Positions 1-10,140 of a stretch of 64,000 nt of DNA are shown one piece after another; the first letter of the stretch is position 1; each line of letters starts with the position of its first letter. This DNA is from Callorhinus ursinus. Lineage: Eukaryota; Chordata; Mammalia; Carnivora; Otariidae. The stretch is taken from positions 15,256,050 to 15,320,049 of the forward strand of contig NW_020313285.1 in the NCBI RefSeq assembly GCF_003265705.1. Direction: 5' to 3'. A model generated the notes under the pieces. The model made no database searches and was not told the DNA's origin. It saw only the letters and a list, made by a program, of their open reading frames with translations. The position numbers and the translations under genes are program-made.

Positions 1-806
1 GGTTCCTCAAACAGTTGAAAATAGAGCTACCATACGATCCAGCAATTGCACTACTGGGTATTTACCACAAAGATACAAATGTAGGGATCCGAAGGGGTAA
101 GTGCACCCCAGTGTTTATAGCAGCAATGTCCACAATAGCCAAACTGTGGGAAGAGCCAAGATGTCCATCGACAGATGAATGGATAAAGAAGAGGTGGTAT
201 CTATATACAATGGAATATTATGCAGCCATCAAAAGGAATGAGATCTTGCCATTTGCAATGACGTGGTTGGAACTGGAGGGTGTTATGCTGAGCGAAATAA
301 GTCAATCAGAGAAAGACATGTATCATATGACCTCACTGATATGAGGAAATCTTAATCTCAGGAAACAAACTGAGCGTTGCTGAGTGGTGGGGGGTGGGAA
401 GGATGGGGTGGCTGGGTGATAGACAGTGGGTAGGGTATGTGCTATGGTGTGTGCTGTGAATTGTGCAAGACTGTTGAATCATAGATGTGTACTTCTGTAA
501 GAAATAATGCAACATATGTTAAGAAAAAAGAAAAAGAAGAAGATAGCAAGAGGGGAAGAATAAAGGGGAGTAAGTCAGAGGGCGAGATGAACCATGAGAG
601 ACGATGGACTCTGAAAAACAAACTGAGGGTTCTAGAGGGGAGGGGGGTGGGGGGATGGGTTAGCCTGGTGATGGGTATTAAAGAGGGCACATTCTGCGTG
701 GAGCACTGGGTGTTATGCACAAACAATGAATCATGGAACACTACATCAAAAACTAATGATGTAATATATGGTGATTAACATAACAATAAAAAATTTAAAA
801 AAAAAC
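1..806 (+). mobile_element. Young L1 3' end: ORF2 C-terminus, 3'UTR and A-rich tail
   Basis: The left edge cuts into an L1 whose ORF2 C-terminal frame is open from base 3 to the stop at 344. The 3'UTR (345 to about 790) has two G-rich polypurine stretches. It ends with AACAATAAAAAATTT and a short A tail at 780-806. The same 3'UTR occurs reversed at 15190-16559, 20376-20547 and 35227-35679, so all belong to one carnivore L1 family. The 5' part lies outside the window, so full length and intactness cannot be judged. Confidence 0.95.
3..344 (+). CDS. L1 ORF2p C-terminal fragment (partial at left edge)
   Basis: The frame is open from the window edge to TGA at 342-344, with no in-frame stop. It encodes the end of the L1 reverse transcriptase/endonuclease protein, recognisable from [24 protein letters not shown] and YTMEYYAAIKRNE. 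The catalytic endonuclease and RT domains would lie upstream, outside the window. In the minus-strand copy at 35-42 kb this segment is separated from the rest by a nonsense codon; here it is intact as far as visible. This is a transposon gene, not a host gene. Confidence 0.9.
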   Translation, partial: FLKQLKIELPYDPAIALLGIYHKDTNVGIRRGKCTPVFIAAMSTIAKLWEEPRCPSTDEWIKKRWYLYTMEYYAAIKRNEILPFAMTWLELEGVMLSEISQSEKDMYHMTSLI

Positions 807-1095
807 AAATGCTCATTTTAGGTTAATAATGTTGGATTTGAAAGAGATATATGTTTTGCTTTTGCCAAACTGATTTCTTTTAAGGACTCTTGCTGGAGCT
901 CTCATAATATAGAATATAAATTAACCTTAGTGTAGCCTGCTAATTTGGCGCTCTAGGTGTCAGAATGATTATGTTTAGGATTTCTTCATATTCATGCCTC
1001 TAGGTTCTTTTGGACAAGACAAATAGGAATTTGATTTGACCTCTCTGCTAATTGAAGTCCCAAAATTCAGGAGTCATAACACACATGTAGGCACA
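807..1095. other. No recognised feature
   Basis: Unique-looking AT-rich sequence between the L1 tail and the first SINEC. I see no repeat, exon or RNA gene. Confidence 0.5.
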
Positions 1096-1271
1096 TTTTT
1101 TTCAAGAGAGTGAGGGGGGTGGGGCAGTGGAAGAGCAGACGGAGAAGGACAAGCAGACTCCCCACTGAGTGCAGGGCCTGATGCCAGCACAGTCCCAAGA
1201 CCCTGAGATCATAACCTGAACTGAAATCAAGAGTCAAACGCTCAACCGACTGAGCCACCCAGGCACCCCCA
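1096..1271 (-). mobile_element. SINEC (tRNA-derived SINE), minus
   Basis: Read on the minus strand it starts with the GGGTGCCTGGGTGGCTCAGT head (reverse complement ends at 1271), then the CTCAGGGTCTTGGGACTG-like body, and ends in a T-run at 1096-1102 that represents the A tail. It is decayed. Its 5' end faces the 5' end of the next SINEC 33 bp away, making a head-to-head inverted pair. Confidence 0.9.
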
Positions 1272-1303
1272 CACAGAGACACATTTAAAATGAATTCATA
1301 GAG

Positions 1304-1440
1304 GGGCACCTGGCTAGCTCAGTTGGTGGAGCATGTGACTCTTGATCTCAGGGTTGAGTTTAAACCCCACGTTGGGTGTAGAGATTACCTGAAAATAAAA
1401 TCTTTTAAAAATAATAATAAAATAAATAAATAAAATAAAT
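1304..1440 (+). mobile_element. Short older-type SINEC, plus
   Basis: It has the GGGGCACCTGGCTAGCTCAG head, a short body with GCATGTGACTCTTGATCTCA and CCCCACGTTGGGTGTAGAGA, and an AAATAAAT tail. It lacks the long CT-rich middle of the other copies, so it belongs to the shorter, older SINEC type. Confidence 0.9.
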
Positions 1441-1783
1441 GCATAGAACAATACTCAGTAGCATTTTATGGTTAATTAAATACTATTTTTACTTCTGCAA
1501 ACTCTGATACTCTATATAATCTTGTAATGTGAGTAAGCAGGCGGTGTTTCTAGTTACTAATTCAAATAGTTCAAGCACTGAGCTTTGGACAAACCAAAAA
1601 TTCTTAATTGGACCTCCAAAAAGTAGCAAAGGGTACAATTCAGATATGCAGGAAATTAATTTATATATTCCACCTTATCTTGCTTAGTAGCCCCCATTTC
1701 TGTTCAGTAGCAAACACTTAACAGCTGCCACCACAAAATAGCCCATTCAAGATTACTCAGTTTTTTTTAAGTGAAACCCTTTT
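1441..1783. other. No recognised feature
   Basis: Unique-looking sequence between SINECs. No repeat family or exon signal recognised. Confidence 0.5.
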
Positions 1784-2022
1784 ATTTTAAGATTTATTTA
1801 TTTGAGAGAGAGAGCAGGTGAGTGCGCACACACACACACCCACATGCACATGCACTCGCACACACGAGGAGGGGAGAGGCAGAGGGAGAGGGAGAGAATC
1901 ATCAAGTTGACTCCACACTGAGGGCAGAGCCCCACGCATGGCTCAGTCCAGGACCCTGAGATCCTGACCTGACCTGAAATCAAGAGTCAGCAAATTAACT
2001 GACTGAGCCACGCAGGCAGCCC
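1784..2022 (-). mobile_element. SINEC, minus
   Basis: Reverse-oriented SINEC. The TTTTAAGATTTATTTATTTG tail is at 1784-1803, followed by a CA/GA-rich middle that includes a (CA)n patch at 1827-1840, and the tRNA-like head ends near 2022 (GACTGAGCCACGCAGGCAGC). Several substitutions mark it as moderately old. Confidence 0.92.
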
Positions 2023-3629
2023 TAATGTAAAATAGTTAGTAGGAGGAGGGTAATAGTCTTTCGAGGCATCTTTTTCTTCATTTTCCCCCTTCTCCCAAGG
2101 TCAAGTTCAGGTAACGTTGTGACGGTAGGCGGGGAAGTATCTAGACCTCATGGTGGCTCTCACCAACTTTGGATTGGGGTGTAGCAGTTTACTGTGTGTT
2201 TGAATACCTCCAATACTCAGGGCATTTTCCATCTGCCCTCCAGTTTTCTCCTCACCTCAAACCCCTAAAAGGCAAGTTGCTTCTTAATTTTTAACTACCT
2301 GCCAAATCCCCTATCTTGCCCCACTTCCAGTCCACCAAAAGAGACTTTTAGGTCTAAATCTCTTCCATGCCACATGGAGGCCGGGGTGTGGGGGCCACCT
2401 CTGTATAAACATGTCACATAGACAGGGTCTGCTCTACTCTCCTTTCCAGTGGCTGCAAGATACCTCAGAAGCATTCTCTGGCTATAGCCCAAATGGAAAA
2501 GAAGTATATGCTCCCACTGCTTTGCATTTACTACTATCTTATTCTTTCTCCCTCTATCTTTGGTCCAGGGTGGTAGGAGTATCTGACTTCATCTCGAGGA
2601 TCCAGGCAGAGTTACCCTAATTACATCTCCTCCAGAGCTCTCGAAGTCCTCTCTAGAGTAGGACGGCTTCTTCTTTCTGTACGTCTGAGCCTTCCTGACA
2701 GCCTTCCTTCTCTGTGCACTGAGGCCAATAGTAAAAACCCAGGCCTCTGACTCTCTTGTTTTGCTTTTTCAGTGTAAAAGGAAGATTTCAAAATTTAGAA
2801 AACATACTACTACTCCCAGCAAAGCTTGGTTCACAGGACTATCATCTAGCTGTGAACTCAGGAATAATTTAATTCTGAAGCTCAAAGTTGAATAATGACT
2901 TATTTGTTCTAGGAAATATCTCAAGTAATGAATATTACTCATCTAATGGGTGGGGAGTCATAGAGAAGTGGATTTATGGTAAATATAAAATACATTGGTT
3001 TAATATTTTCAAAAGTATTACCCTTTTAAATGTTACTTTGAACAGTGTGCCTTAAAATAGACTTTTATTTACATATCCATTGATGAATAACCCAAATCAG
3101 ACTATGTAAGGCTGATGATACTTAACTTTATAGGGTTATACAGAATATAAATTTTCTGTATAAGAGATGCAAAATTATATTCCTTTCTGCTTATCTTAGT
3201 TTTATTACTGCTGAAAGTGTAATATACAAATGCATTCAAGTTCAACCTTGAAAAATTAAAAGAACATCATTTTTTATGAGCCCTACCTTCACCCACAATT
3301 ATAACGGTGACTCTCTAGTTTCGGTCAAACAAGAGGTTTAGTCAATACATAAGAGGGCACAAATTCTAAAATTTCCATCCTCAGTAATACGTATATCTGC
3401 ATCAGTACTTTCATGTTCATCTACCCCAGAAATGGATGTTGTTTATTCCAGATTTGCAAATATTTATGCATTCCACTATTTATTTCAGCCTGACTCACTG
3501 CTTCTGGAATGAGAAATGAGGAAGTCAGAATTGGTCTGCTTCACAGTTGCTTTGTGGATGGAGTCAGGTAATGTATGAGAAGGGTTATGGCCCAGTGGAT
3601 GCCTGTAGTCTGGTGAGGCAAATAAATAT
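2023..3629. other. No recognised feature
   Basis: About 1.6 kb of apparently single-copy sequence. Open frames here (for example 2411-2620) are short, overlap on both strands and show no domain, signal peptide or splice-site context. I see no coding evidence. Confidence 0.5.
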
Positions 3630-3765
3630 TTGACAAGGAACTCACATTTTCTGAGCACCTCCTATCTGCTAAATGCTTTCAGAGAAGAGAGAGAAAGATT
3701 TTGCATATCCTTAAAGACCAACTATCCTTTTATCCTGGAGGCTCAAAATGTAAATGGAATGGAAG

Positions 3766-3996
3766 GAGAGAGCTATCATTTATTACTTGAGAATCTACTC
3801 TCCAGGTGCTGTGCATAACTTCTATTATTTAATCCTCAAAGCAATCCCACAACAATCTCATTTTTCAGATGAGCAAACTGGACCCGTAAGAGTTAATAGA
3901 CTTTCTCAGGACCACAGTGGTGGTACCTGGTAGACTGGGACTGGAATCCAGATCCATTTCGTTCTAAATCTCTGGCCTTTTATACTACACCAAAAT
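3766..3996 (-). mobile_element. MIR (ancient tRNA-derived SINE), minus
   Basis: Matches the reverse complement of the MIR consensus layout: CATTTATTACTTGAGAATCTACT, TTATTTAATCCTCAAAGCAAT, TTTTTCAGATGAGCAAACTG and GACTGGGACTGGAATCCAGA, in the expected order and spacing. The strong divergence fits its age. A similar short patch at 3640-3685 (TGAGCACCTCCTATCTGCTA) may be a second fragment of the same type. Confidence 0.85.
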
Positions 3997-3999
3997 GAA

Positions 4000-5461
4000 T
4001 GTAAACATGAATTTGCCTTTTCTCATTTTGGCTTTGTTGGGATTTTTTTCCTAACAGGTCAGTGAATCAGGATGATTCTATAGTTCAAAGAAGAACTAAG
4101 ATGGTTTGTTGACAGAACATGTAGAGACTACCTGAGAATAGGAACTTAATATCCCAGAATAAAGTCTTAGAGAATTGCAACTAATAACTAACTGGGAAAT
4201 CTTAAAGGCTTAAAACAAGTGCAAGGATTTACTTTTCTTCTCTAGATTATTATGGCACGTCTGACAATCTTTGATATTTCACATAGCACATTATCTATTT
4301 TTTGCTCGCTAATTAGCCATACTCAGAGCTTATAATGCCTGGACCATTGCCCAGCACAAACTTGGAAGTTTTTTTGTATGGATTGGCAATGTAGAAACTA
4401 TAGATATGCCTTAAATGTACTAACAGAGATGATTATTTCCACATCTCAATATTATTTTCAATTTCAGTGTCTAAATATGATTTATAATCCACTAATTCAA
4501 TAAGCAGTGAGTAAATCATTAATTCATAAATGGTACATTATCTTTTTAGAGCAGAGAAATGCCACATGCCTAGGAAAGTAAGTAGGATTCGAGTCTTGTC
4601 CATGATTCTTTTATTTAGAGTTGATTTAGAGTGTATTTAGGGCTAATTTGGAAATGTAAACTTAAGAGGACTTCAAAAAAGATTTTTCCTCCTCATCATT
4701 TTCCATTTAGTTTAGAAATGATGTATTTAATCAGATAAGCTTCATGTCAGAAGATGATGGGAGCAAAAAATAGAGAAAGAAAATGAGGAGAGTAGTATGA
4801 GTAGAAATACACTTCAAAATCAATCCTACCTCACACTAAGGAAAACCACTTTATATGGAAGCAAGATTATCAGACAGACATACCTCCACTTACCCTATTC
4901 CAAGAAAGGAAAAAAAAAGGATAGAAAAACCCAAAAAATTACAAGGCCCTCAACTTTTCTTTGCCATTCAGAAAGAGTGTTTTAGAGTAGTTGATTACAG
5001 CTGCAACTTGGTAATTTTCCCCTGAGCCCCTCACTTTAGCTGACCTTAAAAGGTAATATGTTTCTCTGTGTAAATTTCTACGTCTGGGATGGCATCTGGA
5101 AGAGGAGAATTATACTTCAGGTTTATCCAGCTTTCCTGGAAAGTAACTTAGCTTTATTTACACCTGCCTTCAGAAAATAAACACTCAAGCAGCCCTGATG
5201 GCAATAAACCAGATGGAATCAATAATTTACATATCTCCAGAGGAGTCTGTCAAGAAGTAAAAGCAGAGGAAATGATTGGCTATTTTACAGAAATTGCCTT
5301 ATTTTAACATATATAAGACACACATACTTTCATTGAATTTAACTGAGTCTATATTTGCCTCAGTTACATACTACTGAGGACCAGTGCACTGTTTCTTGAA
5401 AGAAGAAAGGGAGATGGAGTAATGGGGGTCAGAGTAGGGGGAGGAAAGAAAAGAAAAAAGG
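4000..5461. other. No recognised feature
   Basis: Unique-looking AT-rich DNA. The 62-codon frame at 4797-4985 has no family resemblance. Confidence 0.5.
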
Positions 5462-5578
5462 GGGCACCCGGATGCCTCAGTTGATGGAATGTATAACTCT
5501 TAATCTTGGGTTCATGAGTTCAAGCCCCACACTGGGTGCAGAGATTGCTTAAACAAGAAAAATCCCAAAGAAAAACTT
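5462..5578 (+). mobile_element. Short SINEC, plus, diverged
   Basis: The head GGGGCACCCGGATGCCTCAG is at 5461-5480, with AATGTATAACTCTTAATCTT and CAAGCCCCACACTGGGTGCA in the body. It has the same short layout as 1304-1440, with a decayed A-rich tail. Confidence 0.85.
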
Positions 5579-6689
5579 AAGAGAATAAAAGAAATTCACT
5601 AATGCTGAGTTCTTTCCTGCCAGGAAATTTTCCAATCCCAGTGACCTGATTTTCTTTGATCTATTCACTATAAACACTCAGATAAAATAACACATTTTCC
5701 CACCCTGTAAGAATATAAATATGGCCATTTAACTTCTCCATGTCGTTCTCTAAATAATGGATTTTATTCGTAAATGTGCCTACAACTGAACTATTTAGAA
5801 AGGTAGTCATTGATGTGTTTTGATCAGTGTCAGAGAACCGTCTCCTGCTTTGCAGAAAGTACAAATCCCCATCCTTCTCCTTCAGCAGACTCACTGTTTC
5901 CTTTTTTTCTCTTTTCATTTCCTACGCTTCATCAGCTTCACTCCAAGCCCTTAAGTGATGTTTCCCTCTATCTCAGCAGGAGGAGGGACCATGTGTCCGT
6001 CCACCACCCTCTTTTTCGTATTGAATTTCTATGTGTTTCTGCTGTTATCCCTCCAGGTACAACTCATAGGTTCTTCATGTTCAGTTATCCTCTAAATTTA
6101 ATTTCTGAATTTACACTATACTTACCAAGAATCAGAACACCATTCTTTGTATTTTATTTAAAGATTATTTCCTTTTCACCTACCCTTAATAAAATTCATC
6201 ACATCAATAGAGAATATACTTGAAAATATAATAATAAATTACTTTTTTTCCTTTTCCTTCCTACATAGTTTTCTTAAAAGGAAACAGCTTCAAGACTGTG
6301 TTATAGCTTTAAAAACAAACAGTTGAATTTGCAGCTTGGTTTTCACATCTGTGCTTCCCTTATCCCTTCCTCACTAATTCTTACTCTTTCCTTAATGCAA
6401 ACTCCATCTCTTCTTTAAGTTAACAATGTGTGATCAAGTTCTGTGGATCCATTTTAGGATGGTAGATGATGAGATAAAATGAGTTCCCACTGAGTGAATA
6501 AAGTCTCTAGAGTCATAAGCCTTTGGCCTTGATCACAAGTCATTTGAGGTATGTTGAGGTATACCATAAAATAATAGTAAATCCAAAAGAAGGCAGAAAC
6601 ATAAGAGAAACATAAGGGAAAGGAAACAAATTAAAAATGGCAAATAAAAAGCAAAGAGCAAGATAGTAGATTTAAATCCACTTTGAGTT
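5579..6689. other. No recognised feature
   Basis: Apparently unique. The 137-codon frame at 5810-6223 begins in sequence opposed by another frame, is rich in Ser/His/Pro/Phe from pyrimidine bias, and shows no domain. I treat it as chance. Confidence 0.5.
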
Positions 6690-7425
6690 GCCAATGCATA
6701 CCCACTTGAATGGTTAACATTAAAAGGACTGACAATCCCAAGTGTTGGCAAAGATATGGGACAACTGAAACTCTCATACATTGCTAGCCAAAGTGCAAAA
6801 TTATACTTGAAGAAGGATCATTGGAGCTACTTTGAGAAGTTTGACAGTTTGTTCAAATGTTATACGTAAACTTACCATATGACTCAGCAGTTCTACCCTT
6901 GTTGTTTACCTAAGAAAAATCAAAACATTTCCACACAAAGACTGGTACTCAAAATGTTTTAGCAGCTTTATTAATAACAGCCCCAAACTGGATATAATCC
7001 AAACGCCATCAACTGGTGAATGAATAAACATCCTTTGATATAGTCATACAATGTGGTACTACTCAGCAACTTAAAAGGGACTAAAAATTGATGCATGCAG
7101 CAACATGGGTGAATCTTGAAAATATTATGCTAAGTGAAGGAACGCATATGTAAAAACTACATACTATATGATTCCATTTATATAAACTTTTAGAAAAAAG
7201 ACTAAAATCTAGTGAAAAAATGGTTGGTACTTGTTACTGGTTTGGGTGAGGGGAATGGATTGACCACAAAGGGGCACAAAGGAACTTGTTAGAATGATGG
7301 AAATATTCTGTATCATGATTATAATGGCAGTTACCATTGTATACACTTATCAAAACTTATTTCAGTGTACACTTAGTATTATTGAATTTTGCATGTAAAT
7401 TATACCTCTATGAAGCTGACAAAAA
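6690..7425 (+). mobile_element. Ancient L1 (L1M-type) 3' fragment, plus
   Basis: Degenerate ORF2 C-terminal and 3'UTR sequence. Recognisable pieces in order are ACTCTCATACATTGCTAGCC, AACTTACCATATGACTCAGC, GCAGCTTTATTAATAACAGC, GCAACATGGGTGAATCTTGA and the 3'UTR part TAAATTATACCTCTATGAAG near 7396-7415. Many stops and indels show it is old. It predates the SINECs nearby. Confidence 0.8.
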
Positions 7426-7668
7426 AATAGTTGAGTTAGATTGTACTGATCAAAAAAGAGAATCTACTTTAAAAAGTTGGGGGGGATATATTTTGAAGAA
7501 GGAAGGAGCAGTGTTAGGGCCCGGGAGGGAGGGAGTAAGAGAGAGAGAAAATAAGGTATGAGTGAATATAGTCAGGACAGTGGAATGCTTTGCTTTGATG
7601 CAGTCACAAAATTGAGGTCATTTAAAACACAATAGGAGTTTAGTCAAGTAGTATTCAGGCCTCTCAAT

Positions 7669-7896
7669 AAAGACTAAAATTTAGGGAGCTCCTGGGTGGC
7701 TCAGTTATTAAGCATCTGCCTTCGTCTCAGGTCATGTTCCTAGGGTCCTGGGATCAAGCCCTGCATCGGGCTCCCTGCTTGGTGGGAAACCTGCTTCTCC
7801 CTCTCCCACTCCCCCTGCTTGTGTTCCCTCTCTCACTGTGTCACTCTCTGTCAAATAAATAAATAAAATCTTAAAAAAAAAAAGACTAAAATTTAG
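7669..7896 (+). mobile_element. SINEC, plus, with 16-bp target-site duplication
   Basis: The element spans 7685-7880. It runs from GGAGCTCCTGGGTGGCTCAG through CTTCGTCTCAGGTCATGTTC and the CT-rich stretch to the AAATAAATAAATAAAATCTT tail. A perfect direct repeat AAAGACTAAAATTTAG flanks it at 7669-7684 and 7881-7896, the hallmark of LINE-machinery insertion. Confidence 0.97.
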
Positions 7897-7939
7897 AATG
7901 TACCACTCCTGATGAGATATATATTATAATAATGAGATG

Positions 7940-8178
7940 AAAATGAGAAACTAGGGGCACCTGGGTGGCTTAGTCACTTGGGCATCCGACTCTTGATTTC
8001 AGCTTAGGTCATGATCTCAGGGTCCTGAGATCAAGCCCCATATTGGGCTCCATGCTCAGCAGGGACTCTGCTTGAGATTCTCTCCCTCTGCCTCTGCCCT
8101 CACTCATGCTCACATGCACACACGTGTGCTCTCTCTCTCAAATAAATAAATAAATCTTTAAGAAAAAATGAGAAACTA
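7940..8178 (+). mobile_element. SINEC, plus, with 14-bp target-site duplication
   Basis: The element spans about 7954-8164 (GGGGCACCTGGGTGGCTTAG to AAATAAATAAATAAATCTTT). A perfect direct repeat AAAATGAGAAACTA lies at 7940-7953 and 8165-8178. Confidence 0.97.
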
Positions 8179-8249
8179 TTTGCAAACAATATAAATGGTA
8201 ATGAGAGGCAGAATTAAATGTGGTTTGGGAAGTTTTTGTTTTGTTTTGA

Positions 8250-8460
8250 GATTTTTAAAAAATCTTGATTGGTCTACACAAAGCTCTATGTGTTTAATAT
8301 ATGTAACTTGATGAGTTTAGACATGAAACAGTCACCGCAATCAATGCCATAAACATGTCTATCACCTCCAAAAGTTTCCTCCCACCCTATGTATTAATGT
8401 ATTTGATTATGATAAAATACTTGGCATAAGAGCTACCTTCTTCACAAATTTTTAAGTATA
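8250..8460. mobile_element. Possible ancient L1 UTR fragment
   Basis: Phrases such as TAACTTGATGAGTTTAGACA and TCACCTCCAAAAGTTTCCTC resemble an ancient mammalian L1 untranslated region. Divergence is high and I cannot fix the subfamily or orientation. Confidence 0.4.
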
Positions 8461-8486
8461 TGGGGAGGAGTTTGACAGGTGTTGTA

Positions 8487-8520
8487 AAAAAAAAAAACCA
8501 CCACCAACAACAACAACAAA
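8487..8520 (+). repeat. A-run followed by (CAA)n-like simple repeat
   Basis: A run of twelve A's is followed by CCACCACCAACAACAACAAC. Simple low-complexity sequence. Confidence 0.85.
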
Positions 8521-9039
8521 GTGGTGAACCCAAAAGGGAAAGAATTTGAATCTCATAAAAAAGAGTATTACCTAAAAGCCAATCAAGAGAAACTTCTGAG
8601 GGCTCTAGCATTGTTTCAAAGTCTGTGTAAGTAATATACCATGTAATTGCCTTTCTTTTTTCTTTTCCATTCAGTGCCATCTTCCTAGAAGAGCTTTAGA
8701 CTGGAGAATGGTTGAAGCTTACCATTCTAGGGCCCCAGGTAGGTTTGCCCAGAATTGGAACAACCCTTGCTGTTTGCTGTTTAGTTTCCTATCCTTTCCT
8801 TACTACCCTGGAGGACCAGTTATTGCCTACAATTGGAATAGAACAAGGTGTCTTTTTCTTGGCCATTGGCAGGTTTCTGCTTCCAGAGGCTTGATGTGAT
8901 AATCCACTAATCTTCAGAATATTAAAAATGATGTATTTGTAGGAGAGTTTGAATCATTCTATCGTAATTTCAGGAGTAGCTTCATTTTTCACATTTGGAA
9001 GCTACTCAGTTGTCATGGTGAACAAGTTATTCGATTTTT

Positions 9040-10140
9040 TTTAGTAGATTTTATTCTCTATAGCCTTTTTAGGTTCACAGCAAGATTGAGTGGAAGGTAC
9101 AGAGATTTACCATATGCCCCCTATTCCCACACATGCTCAGCCTTCCTCATTATCAACATTCCCCCTCAGAGTGGTACATATGTTACAGTTGATGAACCTA
9201 CATTACACATCATTATTATCACCCAGAGTCCATCATTTACGTTAGCCCATCATTTACATTAGAGTTCACTGTTGGTGGTGTACGTTCTGTGGATTTGGAC
9301 AAAACTTATAATGACATATATCCACCATAATGTTATCATAAATAGTACGTTCACTGCCTTAAAAACCCTTTGCTTCACCTATTCATCCTTCCTATCCCAC
9401 TAACCCCTGAAATTCACTGATCTTTTTACCATTTCCATAATTTTACCTTTTCCAGAATGTCATATAGTTGGAAACATACAGTATGTAGTGTGTAGCCTCT
9501 TCAGATTGGCCTCTTTCACTTAGTAATATTCATTTAAGTTTCCACCATGTCTTTTTTTTTTAAGATTTTATTTATTGATTTGTCAGAGAGAAAGAGCACA
9601 AGCAGGGGGAGAGGCAGGAAAGCCCAATGTAGGGCTCGGTCTCAGGACCCTGAGGTCATGACCTGAGCCGAAGTCAGATGCTTAACCAACTAAGCCACCC
9701 AGGCACCCCTGGTTATGATTAGTTTCATAAGAGACCACCAAACTGTCTTCCACAATGGCTGTATGATTTTGTATTCTCACCAGCAATGAATGAGAGTTCC
9801 TGTTGCTTCACATCCTTGCCAGAATATGGTGTTTTAGTGTTCTGGATTTCAGCCGTTATAATAGGGGTGAGATATCACCCTATCTCATTGTTGTTTTAAT
9901 TTGCATTTCTCTGATGACATATGACATATGACATTGAGCATCTTTCATATGCTTTTTTGCTACCTGCATGTCTTTTTTGGTCAGGTTTCTGTTAAGGTCT
10001 TTGGCCTATTTTTTAATCAGATTGTTCATTTGCTTTATTGTTGAGTTTTAAAATTTCTTTGTATACTTTAGATGGATTGTTTTTGAATATGCACATTTCT
10101 TTAATTGTTGACTCTCTGATGTGTAACTCTTGCTATGTGG
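9040..10140 (-). mobile_element. Ancient L1 (L1M-type) 3'UTR and ORF2 end, minus, split by a SINEC
   Basis: On the minus strand this is old L1. The 3'UTR part (9040-9545) has CAGAATGTCATATAGTTGGA and TTGGTGGTGTACGTTCTGTG. The ORF2 C-terminal part (9715-10140) has CCAAACTGTCTTCCACAATG, CTCATTGTTGTTTTAATTTG and GTTAAGGTCTTTGGCCTATT. A SINEC at 9551-9710 separates the two, and some ORF2 sequence between them appears lost. A related 3'UTR fragment is at 48755-49025. Confidence 0.85.
9551..9710 (-). mobile_element. SINEC, minus, inside old L1
   Basis: The TTTTTTTTTAAGATTTTATT tail complement is at 9551-9570 and the head complement TAAGCCACCCAGGCACCCCT ends at 9710. It sits inside the ancient L1 at 9040-10140, so it is younger than that element. 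Confidence 0.93.

Noticed and set aside
3241..3600. Possible regulatory or exon segment
   Set aside because: No motif, splice pair or frame that stands out from background.
5810..6223. 137-codon open frame (plus)
   Set aside because: No domain, pyrimidine-driven composition, opposed by another frame, no splice or promoter context.
7685..7760. SINEC heads as functional tRNA genes
   Set aside because: They are tRNA-derived but lack a complete cloverleaf. They are SINE promoters, not tRNA genes.
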